A stretch of DNA of 64,000 nucleotides, taken from positions 1 through 64,000 of the forward strand of contig NZ_SJJR01000001.1 in NCBI RefSeq assembly GCF_004331455.1, in the 5' to 3' direction. Below, in pieces: positions 7,577 through 17,700 of the stretch (positions are counted from its first letter, which is position 1; each line of letters opens with the position of its first letter). The notes beneath the pieces were generated by a model. It was not told the origin of the DNA and ran no database searches. It saw only the letters and a program-made list of their open reading frames with translations. Both the position numbers and the translations under genes were made by a program. The DNA comes from Micromonospora zingiberis (lineage in GTDB: Bacteria; Actinomycetota; Actinomycetes; Mycobacteriales; Micromonosporaceae).

Positions 7577-10500
7577 GTGACCAACGTTGACGTGCCGGCA
7601 GTGATTCGTGCCGGCTCGCCGGAGATATACCGTTCTGTCGATCCCCCTCGCCTGTCGTTCGGCCAGGAGCGGATCTGGTTCACCGAACAGTTGACCCCCG
7701 GCACCGCCGCGTATGTCGTCTACTCGACGGTGCGGCTGCGTGGGCCGCTGGACGTCGACCTGCTGCGCGCCGCCCTCGACGCCACCGCCGCCCGGCACGA
7801 CAGCCTGCGCATGCGCTTCACCGAGAACGCCGACGGCGAACCCGTCGTGCAGGTGGTCCCCGAGGTACGGGTACCGGTCACGGTCACCACCGCCACGTCC
7901 GAGGACGCCGCCCGGGAACTGGTCACCACGGCCGTGAACACCCCGTTCGACCTGGCCGCCGCCCCGCTGCTGCGGGCGCTCGTCGTCCGGATCGACGACG
8001 AACGGCACCTGCTGCATCTGGCGATGCACCACATCGTCAGCGACGGCTGGTCGCTGGACATCCTCCTCGGCGAGGTGGCCGCCACCTACGGCGCGCTGCG
8101 CGACGGCGGCACCGCACCGTCGGCCCCGACGACCGGCTACCTCGACTACGCCGCCTGGCAACGGGCCCGGCTGGACGGACCGGCGACCGGCGACGGTTTC
8201 GCGTACTGGAGCAAGGCGCTGGCCGGCGTACCACCGTTGGAGTTGCCCACCGACCGGCCCCGCCCGGCCGTGCTGTCGTACGCCGGGGGCACCCACCGCT
8301 TCGCCTTCGACGCCGACCTGACCGACGGGCTGCGCCGACTCAGCCGGGCCCATCGCAGCACGCTCTACATGACGCTGCTCACCGGCCTACAGGCCGTCCT
8401 GTTCCGCTACAGCGGCCAGCGGGACTTCGCCATCGGCTCCCCGGTGGCCGGCCGGGTCGTGCCGGAACTGGAGAACCTCGTCGGCCTGTTCGTCAACACC
8501 CTCGCCCTGCGTGCCGACCTGTCCCCGGTCGGCGCGAGCGCCGACGCCCCCGCCACCGAACCGAGCTTCGCGGCCCTGCTGCGGCGTACCCGCACCACCG
8601 TCGTACGGGCCCTGGCCCACCAGGAGATCCCGTTCGAGCGCCTGGTGGCCGAACTCAACGTGGTGCGGGACGTCAGCCGTACGCCTGTCTTCCAGGTGCT
8701 GTTCACCCTGCAGAACTACGACCAGGGTGGGAACGGGTGGCCGGCCGGGCTGCGCGCCGAGGGCGTCGGCACCGACGCCTCGACCGCCCGCTTCGACCTG
8801 TCGCTGTACGTCGGCGAGAGCGCCGACGGCCTGCGCGGCATGTTCGTCTACAACAGCGACCTGTTCGACGCCGCCACCGTACGGCGACTGGCCGCCAGCT
8901 TCGAGACGCTGCTGCGCGGCGCGGTCGCCCAACCGGACCGGCCGGTGGTCGACCTGGACCTGCTCGATCCCGCCGAGCAGGAACGCACGCTGGCGCTCGG
9001 CCGGCCCGACAGCGACGACACCACCGGCGTCACCGACACCGCGAGCACCCTGGCCGACCTGATCGACCGGCACGTCGCCGCCACCCCCGACGCCCCGGCG
9101 GTGGTCGGTGAGTCGGAGGCGATCAGCTACCGGGAACTGGACCGCCGGGCCAACCAACTCGCCGCCTGGCTCCGCGGCCGTGGCGTCGGACCGGACGATC
9201 TCGTCGGGGTGCTGTTGGAACAGTCGGTCGAGCTGGCCGTGACCCTGCTCGGGGTGCTCCGGGCCGGCGGCGCCTACCTGCCGCTGGACCCGGAGCAGCC
9301 GGCCGCCCGGCTGGGCCTGATGCTCGCCGACGCCCGCCCGAGGATCGTGCTGACCAGCCCGGAGCTGCGTGACCTGCTGCCGGCCGAGGTGACCACGGTC
9401 TGCCTCGACGCCATCGCCGCCGACGTGGCCACCGGGCCGGACACCGCACCCGGCACCGGGGCCACCGGCGACAACCTCGCCTATGTCATCTACACCTCCG
9501 GCTCCACCGGCACCCCGAAGGGGGTGGCCGTGGCCCATCGGCAGGTACTGCGTTACCTCGACGGGGTGGCCGACCGGTTCGAGGTCGTCCCGGCCGCCCG
9601 GTACGGGCTGATGCAGTCGATGTCGTTCGACTTCAGCGTCACCGTCTTCTACCTGGCGCTGGCCACCGGCGGTGCGGTGCACCTGCTGCCGCGCCGGTGC
9701 ACCGGCGCCGAACTCGCCGAGCGGCTGCGGGCCCGGCAGATCGACTACCTGAAGATCACCCCGTCGCACCTGACGGCACTCACCGCCGACGCCGAACCGG
9801 GCGACCTGCTGCCCGCCCGCGCGCTGATCCTCGGCGGCGAGGCGTCCGACCTGGACCGCGTCGTGCCGCTCGCGGCCGCCGGCCCGGCCCGGGTCTTCAA
9901 CCACTACGGCCCCACCGAGGCCACCGTCGGCGTCGCCACCTACGAGGTGACCGCCACCGAGGCGGGTACCGGTCCGGTGCCGATCGGCCGACCCCTGCCG
10001 CACGCCCGGGTCTACGTGCTCGACGAGCGGATGCGCCCGGTGCCGGTCGGCGTGCCCGGCGAGCTGTACCTCGGCGGCGACCGGCTCGCCCGTGGTTACC
10101 TGCACCAGCCGGAGCTGACCGCCGAGCGTTTCCTGCCCGACCCGTACGGCCCGCCCGGCGCCCGCCTCTACCGCACCGGCGACCTGGCCCGCTGGCGCGG
10201 TGACGGGCAGCTGATGTTCCTCGGCCGCCGCGACCACCAGGTGAAGATCCGTGGCTACCGGGTCGAGCTGGGTGAGATCGAGGCCGCGCTGCGGGACTGC
10301 CCCGAAGTCCGGCAGGCGGCGGTGCTGCTGCGGGACGACCGGCTGGTCGCCTACCTGGAACCGGCCGCCGACACGGACCCACCGGAGCCCGCGCGGCTGC
10401 GGCGCCGGCTCGCCGACCGGCTGCCCGAACACATGCTGCCCAGCCGCTGGGTGCTGCTGGACCGGCTGCCGTTGCAGGAACACGGCAAGGTGGACCGGCG

Positions 10501-13147
10501 GGCCCTGCCCGACCCGACCGACGAGCCGGCGACCAGCGCCGAGCGGGTCGCGCCGGACGGCCCGGTCGAGACCCTGGTGGCCGGGATCTGGCAGGCGGTG
10601 CTCGGGGTCGCGGAGGTGGGCGCCACCGACGACTTCTTCGACCTGGGCGGGCACTCGCTGCTGGCCACGCAGGTGGTGGCCCGGCTGCGCCGGGAACTGC
10701 CCGAGGTCCTCGGTGCGAGCGCACCGACGGTCAGCGTGATGGACCTGTTCCGCCACCGCACCGTACGCGAGCTGGCCGAGTTGGTCTGCGGCGACGGCGC
10801 CGGCAGTGCGGGCCTGCTGCACGAACTGACCCCGCCGGTGCCCGCCGCCGAGCGGATCGCCACCCTGGTCTGCGTGCCGTACGGCGGTGGCAGCGCCGTG
10901 GTGTACCAACCGCTGGCCGACGCGCTGCCGCCCGGCCACCGGCTGCTGTCGGTGGCCGTACCCGGACACGACATCGGCGTCGCCGACGACCCCGCGCCCA
11001 TCGCCGAGGTCGCCGCCGACGTGGTCGCCGAGATCCTGGACCGGGTGAGCGGGCCACTGATCCTCTACGGCCACTGCGGACCGGGTGGGGCCCTCGCGGT
11101 GGAGGTGGCCCGCCGGCTGGAGGCCAGCGGCCGGGAGTTGCAGGCGGTGTACCTCGGCGCGGTCTTCCCGTTCGGCCGGCCCGCCGGCGGACTGCTCGGC
11201 CCCCTGCTGCGTCTGCGGCTGGCCGAACGGCTGCGCAGCGACCGGATCTACCGCACCTGGCTACAGGCGCAGGGCACCAACATCGGGCAGCTCGCGCCCG
11301 ACGAGGTCCGGTTCCTGATCCGGGCGATGCGCCACGACGCCGAGGTGTCCGAGGAGTACTTCACCGACCTGATGCGCCAGCGGGTCACCCCGCTGCGGGC
11401 GCCGATCATCTCCGTGGTCGGCGAGCGCGACCGGGGCACCGACTTCTACGAGGAGCGCTACCAGGAGTGGCACTTCCTCAGCGACCGCACCGCGCTCGCC
11501 GTGATCGACGAGGGCGGCCACTACTTCCTCAAGTACCGGGCCGCCGAACTGGCCGAGATCGTCACCGGCGTACACCGGCGGGTCGACGCGCCCGCCCCGG
11601 CCGCCCCGGTGAAGCTCGCCCCGGCCGCCCCGGCCGCCCCGGCCGCCCCGGCCGCCCCGGCCGCCCCGGCCGCCCCGGCGGAGCCGGATGCCACCGAGCC
11701 GGCCTGGCAGCTCGCCGCCGTCTCCCACCGTGGTCCCGACCAGCCGCCGACCACCCGGACCAGGACGGACAGCGCACCGCCGCCGAGCCTGCGCCGCTTC
11801 GGCCTCGTCGCCGCCGGTCAGATCCTCTCCGGCATGGGCAGCGCGCTGACCACCTTCGCCGTCCCACTGTGGATCTACACGCAGACCGGGTCGCTCGCCC
11901 GGTTCGCGCTGTTCGCCGTGCTGGCCCTGATGCCCGGCCTGCTGATCTCGCCGCTGGCCGGTGCGCTGATCGACCGGTTCAGCCGGCGGGCCGTGCTGCT
12001 GACCGCCTGTGTCGCGGCGGGCGGCGGCAACGCGGCGTTGGCCGTGCTGGTGCTGTTCGACCTGGCCGAGGTGTGGCACTTCTACCCGTTCACCGCCTGG
12101 CTGTCCGTGGCGCTGGCCTTCCAACGCCTCGCGTTCGTCTCGGCGGTGCCGCAGCTGGTGCCCAAGCGGTTCCTCGGTCACGCCAACGGCCTCGCCCAGA
12201 CCGCCGTCGGCCTCACCCAGTTCGTCGTGCCGCTGGCTGCCGTGGCCCTGCTCCAGGCCGTCGGGCTGCGCGGCATCCTCCTCGTCGACGTGGCCTTCTA
12301 CGCCTTCGCCATCACGGTGCTGGCGGTGGTGAAGTTCCCCCGCACCCTGGCCCTGCAACGGCGCGAGAGCATCGGCGCGGAGATCGTCGCCGGCCTGCGG
12401 TACGCACTGCGGCGCCGGGAGTTCCGGGCCATGCTGACCTTCTTCGCGGCGCTGAACTTCTTCCTCTTCCCGGTCCTGTTCCTGCTCTCCCCGCTGGTGC
12501 TCGGCTTCGCCGACCTCGATCAGGTCGCGCAGGTCGCGCTCACCGGTGGGGTCGGCGCCGCCACCGGCGGCCTGGTGATGCTGGTTTGGGGCGGACCCCG
12601 GCACCGCCGGATGCGCGCGGTGCTGCTGGGCACCGTCGGCATCGCGGTGGCCGCCATGCTGACCGGCCTACGACCGAACCTGCTGCTGATCGCCGCCGGC
12701 GCCTTCGGCATGTACGCGTCGCTGGCCATCGTCAACGGCGTCTACAACACGATCATCCAGACCAAGGTGCCGCCCCGCGTGCACGGCCGGGTCTTCGCGC
12801 TCAACCAGATGGTCGCGCAGTCCACCCTCCCGCTGGGCTGGGGCCTCGTCGCCCCCGCCGCCGCCCGGATCGCCGAGCCGATGCTGCTGGCCGACGGCGC
12901 GCTGGCCAGCACGGTCGGCGTGGTCCTCGGCGTCGGCCCGGGGCGCGGCCACGGCCTGCTCTACGTGCTGTTCGGGCTCTGCATCGCGGTGACGGCGGTG
13001 GTGGCGCTGGCCGCGCCGGTGCTGGCCCGCTTCGACGACCAGGTGCCCGACGCGCCACCGGACGACCTGGTCGGCATCGAGGAACGTCGGGCCCGGGTCG
13101 CGGCCGTCGCCCCGAGCCCGGCAACCTCCGGCCGAGAGGCGGCCTGA
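7577..13147 (+). CDS. Nonribosomal peptide synthetase fused to MFS exporter (C-A-T-TE-MFS)
   Basis: A 1856-residue fusion. The GTG at 7577 follows GAGG by 6 nt; an extension to 7496 would run into the divergent promoter. Domains in order: condensation (about 15-450, intact HHIVSDG near 151), adenylation (about 480-990, YTSGSTGTPKG near 638, YGPTEAT, YRTGD, KIRGYRVELGE), carrier domain (GGHSL near 1025), alpha/beta thioesterase (about 1085-1335) with GHCGPG near 1167, so Cys replaces the usual Ser, and a His in GGHYF. Next come an Ala/Pro linker (about 1345-1400) and a 12-helix MFS_3/EntS-like exporter (about 1403-1820). By eye the A-domain specificity positions read roughly D-F-T-K-I-G-H-V-G-K, close to the Asp code. 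Likely the terminal module of the pathway plus product export. It is followed 1 bp later by the AMP ligase. Confidence 0.92.
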   Translation: MTNVDVPAVIRAGSPEIYRSVDPPRLSFGQERIWFTEQLTPGTAAYVVYSTVRLRGPLDVDLLRAALDATAARHDSLRMRFTENADGEPVVQVVPEVRVPVTVTTATSEDAARELVTTAVNTPFDLAAAPLLRALVVRIDDERHLLHLAMHHIVSDGWSLDILLGEVAATYGALRDGGTAPSAPTTGYLDYAAWQRARLDGPATGDGFAYWSKALAGVPPLELPTDRPRPAVLSYAGGTHRFAFDADLTDGLRRLSRAHRSTLYMTLLTGLQAVLFRYSGQRDFAIGSPVAGRVVPELENLVGLFVNTLALRADLSPVGASADAPATEPSFAALLRRTRTTVVRALAHQEIPFERLVAELNVVRDVSRTPVFQVLFTLQNYDQGGNGWPAGLRAEGVGTDASTARFDLSLYVGESADGLRGMFVYNSDLFDAATVRRLAASFETLLRGAVAQPDRPVVDLDLLDPAEQERTLALGRPDSDDTTGVTDTASTLADLIDRHVAATPDAPAVVGESEAISYRELDRRANQLAAWLRGRGVGPDDLVGVLLEQSVELAVTLLGVLRAGGAYLPLDPEQPAARLGLMLADARPRIVLTSPELRDLLPAEVTTVCLDAIAADVATGPDTAPGTGATGDNLAYVIYTSGSTGTPKGVAVAHRQVLRYLDGVADRFEVVPAARYGLMQSMSFDFSVTVFYLALATGGAVHLLPRRCTGAELAERLRARQIDYLKITPSHLTALTADAEPGDLLPARALILGGEASDLDRVVPLAAAGPARVFNHYGPTEATVGVATYEVTATEAGTGPVPIGRPLPHARVYVLDERMRPVPVGVPGELYLGGDRLARGYLHQPELTAERFLPDPYGPPGARLYRTGDLARWRGDGQLMFLGRRDHQVKIRGYRVELGEIEAALRDCPEVRQAAVLLRDDRLVAYLEPAADTDPPEPARLRRRLADRLPEHMLPSRWVLLDRLPLQEHGKVDRRALPDPTDEPATSAERVAPDGPVETLVAGIWQAVLGVAEVGATDDFFDLGGHSLLATQVVARLRRELPEVLGASAPTVSVMDLFRHRTVRELAELVCGDGAGSAGLLHELTPPVPAAERIATLVCVPYGGGSAVVYQPLADALPPGHRLLSVAVPGHDIGVADDPAPIAEVAADVVAEILDRVSGPLILYGHCGPGGALAVEVARRLEASGRELQAVYLGAVFPFGRPAGGLLGPLLRLRLAERLRSDRIYRTWLQAQGTNIGQLAPDEVRFLIRAMRHDAEVSEEYFTDLMRQRVTPLRAPIISVVGERDRGTDFYEERYQEWHFLSDRTALAVIDEGGHYFLKYRAAELAEIVTGVHRRVDAPAPAAPVKLAPAAPAAPAAPAAPAAPAAPAEPDATEPAWQLAAVSHRGPDQPPTTRTRTDSAPPPSLRRFGLVAAGQILSGMGSALTTFAVPLWIYTQTGSLARFALFAVLALMPGLLISPLAGALIDRFSRRAVLLTACVAAGGGNAALAVLVLFDLAEVWHFYPFTAWLSVALAFQRLAFVSAVPQLVPKRFLGHANGLAQTAVGLTQFVVPLAAVALLQAVGLRGILLVDVAFYAFAITVLAVVKFPRTLALQRRESIGAEIVAGLRYALRRREFRAMLTFFAALNFFLFPVLFLLSPLVLGFADLDQVAQVALTGGVGAATGGLVMLVWGGPRHRRMRAVLLGTVGIAVAAMLTGLRPNLLLIAAGAFGMYASLAIVNGVYNTIIQTKVPPRVHGRVFALNQMVAQSTLPLGWGLVAPAAARIAEPMLLADGALASTVGVVLGVGPGRGHGLLYVLFGLCIAVTAVVALAAPVLARFDDQVPDAPPDDLVGIEERRARVAAVAPSPATSGREAA
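11618..11680 (+). repeat. Seven tandem 9-bp units (GCCCCGGCC) in the TE-MFS linker
   Basis: Seven consecutive copies of a 9-bp unit encode (Ala-Pro-Ala)x7 between thioesterase and transporter. Because the unit is a multiple of three, slippage changes linker length without breaking the frame. It looks like a flexible tether joining two once separate proteins. Confidence 0.85.
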
Positions 13148-13148
13148 G

Positions 13149-14714
13149 GTGCCCCCGACGACGCCCGAGCGGGCCCCGACGACGCCCGAGCGGGCCCTGC
13201 CGGCGCCCCGGACGGTGCCCGACCTGCTGGAGTGGCGTACCGGCCTGCATCCGGACCAGGTGGCGGTCGAGGTGCACGGGGTGGCCACCCTGACCTTCGC
13301 CGAATGGTCCGCCGGTGCGCACGCGGTCGCCGCCGCGCTGCGGGCGCGTGGCCTGCGCCGGGGGGATCGGGTCGGCCTGCTGTTCGGGGCCCGCGACTGG
13401 ACCCGCTTCGCGGTGGCCTACTGCGGCGTGCTGCGGGCCGGGTGTGTGGCCGTGCCGCTGTCCGACCGGCTCGCCGCCGGTCAACTGGAGTACGCGCTGA
13501 CCCACTGCGCGGCCACCGCCGTCGTGTACGGCGACGACACCCCCACCCCGCCCGTGCCGCCCGGCCTGCCGGTCTGGACCTGCGCGGACCTGCTCACCGA
13601 GGCACCCGCCGCCGACCACGTTCCCGTCGAGGCCGACCACACGGGCGGCGGTGGGTCGGCGGCCCGCCCCGGTGACCTCGCGCAGATCCTCTACACCTCT
13701 GGCACCACCGGGCGTCCCAAGGGGGTGGCGGCCAGCCACGCCAACCTCACCGCCGGGGCACCGAGCCATCCCCGCCGGCTGGCCCTGGCCCACTCGCAGC
13801 GGTTCCTGCACGCCTTCGCCATCGGCACCAACGCCGGGCAGACCATGCTGCTCAACGCGCTGACCGCGAAGGCCGGCGCGCTGACCCTGCCCCGCTTCAC
13901 CCCGGTCCGGTTCGCCCGGCTGGTCGAGGCCCCGGGCACCGGCACCGTCTTCGTGGTCCCGTCGATCGCCGTCGAACTGCTCGACTCCGGCGCGCTGCGC
14001 GGGCGCGACACCAGCGGCGTACAGCTGATCGGGTCCACCGCCGCGGCGCTGGCCCCGGCGGTCGCGGCTCGGCTGGCCGAAGCCTTTCCGGAGGCGACAA
14101 TCGTCAACTACTACACCTCCACCGAGGCGGCTCCCGCGCAGACCACGATGATCTACGATCCGGCGCGTCGGGACGCGGTCGGCCGGCCGGTCGGCGGGCA
14201 ACTGATGGTCGCCGACGCCGACGGTAACCCGCTGCCCGCCGGGACGACCGGTGACGTGTGGCTGCGCGCCCCCTTCCCCCGCGCCTACTACCGGGACGAG
14301 GCCGCCAACCGGGCCACCTTCCGTGACGGGTGGGTCCGGATGGGCGACGTCGGCCGGTTGGACGCCGACGGCTACCTGTACCTCACCGACCGGCACCAGG
14401 ACGTGATCAAGACCGGCGCGTTCAAGGTCTCCACCCTGGAGGTGGAGGCCGCCCTGTACGAGCACCCCCTGGTCGCCGAGGCCGCCGTGCTCGGCGTACC
14501 GCATCCGGTGCTCGGGTCGGCGGTGGCCGCCGCCGTGGTACCCCGCCCGCCGGCCGGCCCGGACGACCTGTCCCTGCCCGTGCTGCGCGGCTTCCTCGCC
14601 GACCGGCTGGCCGACTACCAACTTCCCGCCCGGCTCCTGGTGCTCGACCACCTGCCGCACAACGAGGGCGGCAAGGTGCTCAAGCGGCAACTCACCGACC
14701 TGTTCGACAACTGA
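13149..14714 (+). CDS. Stand-alone acyl/aminoacyl-AMP ligase (class I adenylate-forming)
   Basis: A 521-residue enzyme that would activate a carboxylic acid with ATP and load it on a carrier protein or CoA. Motifs: ILYTSGTTGRPKG near 178-190, YYTSTEAAP, RMGDVGRLD, TDRHQDVIKTGAFKV, and the C-terminal catalytic Lys in NEGGKVLK. The closing half resembles acyl-CoA synthetases and fatty-acyl-AMP ligases more than peptide-synthetase A domains, and no carrier domain is attached. The GTG start is 1 bp after the NRPS stop, implying translational coupling. Its first residues are encoded by a 21-bp direct repeat (about 13154-13195). It most likely charges the ACP at 17835 with the starter acid. The substrate cannot be read from sequence. 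Confidence 0.85.
   Translation: MPPTTPERAPTTPERALPAPRTVPDLLEWRTGLHPDQVAVEVHGVATLTFAEWSAGAHAVAAALRARGLRRGDRVGLLFGARDWTRFAVAYCGVLRAGCVAVPLSDRLAAGQLEYALTHCAATAVVYGDDTPTPPVPPGLPVWTCADLLTEAPAADHVPVEADHTGGGGSAARPGDLAQILYTSGTTGRPKGVAASHANLTAGAPSHPRRLALAHSQRFLHAFAIGTNAGQTMLLNALTAKAGALTLPRFTPVRFARLVEAPGTGTVFVVPSIAVELLDSGALRGRDTSGVQLIGSTAAALAPAVAARLAEAFPEATIVNYYTSTEAAPAQTTMIYDPARRDAVGRPVGGQLMVADADGNPLPAGTTGDVWLRAPFPRAYYRDEAANRATFRDGWVRMGDVGRLDADGYLYLTDRHQDVIKTGAFKVSTLEVEAALYEHPLVAEAAVLGVPHPVLGSAVAAAVVPRPPAGPDDLSLPVLRGFLADRLADYQLPARLLVLDHLPHNEGGKVLKRQLTDLFDN
13154..13195 (+). repeat. Two tandem 21-bp units at the 5' end of the AMP-ligase gene
   Basis: Two adjacent copies of a 21-bp unit encode a repeated TTPERA(P/L) segment directly after the start codon. 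A small in-frame duplication in a disordered N-terminus; no function inferred. Confidence 0.75.
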
Positions 14715-14745
14715 CCACCACCAGCACAAAACCTTGGGAGCAGAT

Positions 14746-17700
14746 GTGGGCACCGCCGAGGCGACGTACGCACAGCACGCGGTCTGGTTCACCGAGCAGG
14801 CCGGGGCCGCCGGCACGGCGTATCACATGGCGCTGGGCGTACGGTTCGGCGCCGAACTCGACCGGCGGGCCCTCGTCGCGGCCTGCGCGGCGCTGACCGA
14901 ACGGCATCCGATCCTGACCGCCCGGATCGCCGGTGACCACGACGGCACCCCGCGCCTGGCGCCAGCGGACACCCGCACCTCGGTCGGCTTCGGGGAACTG
15001 ACCGACGCCCGGATCGCCGAGGAGATCGCCCGCCCGTTCGACCTCGGCACCGGACCGCTGGCCCGGTTCACCCTGCTCACCGGCGCCGACGGCGGTCATC
15101 TGCTGCTGGTCACCGCACACCACCTGGCCTTCGACGGCACCTCCAAGGACGTGCTCGCCCGGGACCTGGCCACCGCGTACGACGCCGCCCGGCAGGGCGC
15201 ACCGACCGACCCGCCGCCCCGCGCCGACGGTTACGCCGGCCTCGCCGCGGCCGAACAGCAGCGGGTCGCGGTCGACCTGCCCGCCGCCCGCGCCTACTGG
15301 GCCCGGCACTGGTCCGGCCCGGGTGACGTGGTCCTGCCCGGACTGCGCCGGTTGCCCAGCAGCGCGGAGCCCGGCGTCGCGGTCGCCGCCGACCTGCCCG
15401 CCGACCTGGTCGACGACGTCGACCGGGTGGCCGGATCGCTTGGGGTGAGCCGCTTCGAGCTGCTCTTCGCGGCGCTGCACGCCCTGCTCGCCCGCTACGG
15501 CAACCGGGGCATCCCGGTCGGGGTGGCGCTGTCCACCCGTACCCCCGACGAGGCCGACCAGGTCGGACTCTTCGTCAACGAGCTGCCGGTCGCCGCCGAC
15601 GCGACCGAGGGAACCTTCCGCGAGCACGCCCTCGCCCTGCGGGCCCGGCTGCGCGAGATGTACCGGCACCGGGCCGTGCCGCTGGCCCACGCCGTGACCG
15701 GCCTGCGGCCCGCACCGGCACTGACCCCGGTCAGCATCGGCTACCGGCGACGCGGCGCCGAGCCGGTCTTCCCCGGGGTGACCAGTCAGGTGGAGTGGAC
15801 CCTGTTCAGCGGTGCCGCCCGTAACGCGCTGCACGTACAGATCGTGGACGCGCCCACCGGCATCACGGTCAGCCTTCAGCACAGCCCCACGGCCATCGAC
15901 ACCGACGCGGTACGACGCATCGGCGCCCACCTGCGTACCCTGCTCGCCGCCGCGCTCACCGATCCCGATCGGCTGGTGGCCCAACTGCCGCTGCTGCCCG
16001 ACGACGAACTCGACCAGGTCACCCGCGCCTTCAACGACACCGCCCGCAGCTACCCCGCCGAGGCCACGGTGCCGGCGCTGTTCGCCGCCCGGGTCGCCGC
16101 GGACCCGGACGCGCCGGCCGTGGTCGACGGTGACCTGACGTTGAGCTACCGCCAACTGGACGAGGCCACCCGGCGGCTCGCCGCGTCGTTGCGGCAGCGC
16201 GACATCGGCCCCGGTGCGCTCGTGGCGGTCACCCTCGACCGCTCCTGGCAGGCGGTGGTGACCCTGCTGGCGGTGCTGCGCAGCGGCGCCGCCTACCTGC
16301 CGATCGACCCGGCTCACCCGCCCGCCCGGCAGGAGACGGTGCTCGCCGACGCCGCCCCGGCGCTGGTGGTGACCGGCACCGCGACCGCATCGGACCGGCC
16401 CACCCTCGCCCTCGACACCGTCGTCCTGCTCGACGGCCCGGTGCCGGCGGCGCCGGCCGAGGCAGCGGACGCCGACGCGCTGGCCTACGTGCTGTACACC
16501 TCCGGCTCCACCGGCCGTCCCAAGGGCGTGGCGGTGCGCCACGCGGCCCTGGCCAACATGCTGTTCGGCGTACGGGACCTGTTGGGCAGCGACCCGACGC
16601 ACCGGTGGCTGCACCTGACCTCGCTGTCGTTCGACATCTCCACGGTGGAGGTCTTCCTGCCGCTGGTCACCGGGGGCCGGGTGGTGGTCGCCTCGACGGT
16701 CAGCGCCCTGGACGGCGCGGGTGTGCTGGCGCTGGTCGGCGCCGCCGGCGTGACCCACGCCCAGGCCACCCCGTCCGGCTGGCGGGTGCTGCTGGAGGCC
16801 GGCCTCGGCGGGTCGGGCGAGGCCGCCGCGCCACCGCTGGTAGCGGTCGCCGGCGGCGAGGCGCTGCCGGTCACCCTGGCCCGGGAGCTGCGGGCCCGCA
16901 CCGCCCGGCTGATCAACGGGTACGGGCCGACCGAAGCCACCGTGTACGCCACGATGGCGGACCTCCCCGCCGACCCGGCCGAGGTCACCATCGGCCGGCC
17001 GTTGCCGAACGTGCGCGCGTACGTCCTGGACGAGGCGGGACATCCGGCACCGATCGGGCTGCCCGGTGAACTCCACCTGGCCGGCGCCGGACTGGCCGTC
17101 GGCTATCTGCGGCGGGACGATCTCACCGCGCAGCGGTTCGTGCCGGACCCGTCCGGGTTGGTCGGCGGGCGGCTGTACCGCACCGGCGACCGCTGCCGCT
17201 GGCTGCCGGACGGGCGGATCGAGTTCCTCGGCCGCACCGACCACCAGGTGAAGATCCGGGGACACCGGATCGAGCTGGGGGAGATCGACGCCCGGCTGCT
17301 CGACCATCCGGGGGTGGCCGAGGCGGTCACCGTGCTCTGGTCGGACGGCGACGAGCCGCGCCTCGTCGCCTACCTGGTGCCCCGGCCGGACACCGCCGTG
17401 GAGCCGGCCGACCTGCGCCGGCATCTGGCGGCGAGCCTGCCGCAGGCGGCCCTGCCCGCCGACTACGTGCCGCTCGACCGGTTGCCGCTGAGCCCGAACG
17501 GCAAGGTCGACCGGAACGCGCTGCCCGCCCCGGCTCCCCGGACGACCGGCCCCGCCGACGCGGCGGTGGCAGACACCGCCGACACCGCACCGGCCGACGA
17601 CGACCCGCTGCTGGCGCAACTGCGGCTGATCTGGCAGGAGGTGCTGCGGATCCCCGACGTCGGTGTGCACGAGGACCTGTTCGACCTGGGCGGGCACTCG

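Noticed and set aside
8387..11074. Minus-strand 895-codon frame inside the synthetase
   Set aside because: Low-complexity Gln/Gly/Arg translation opposite a well-formed NRPS gene.
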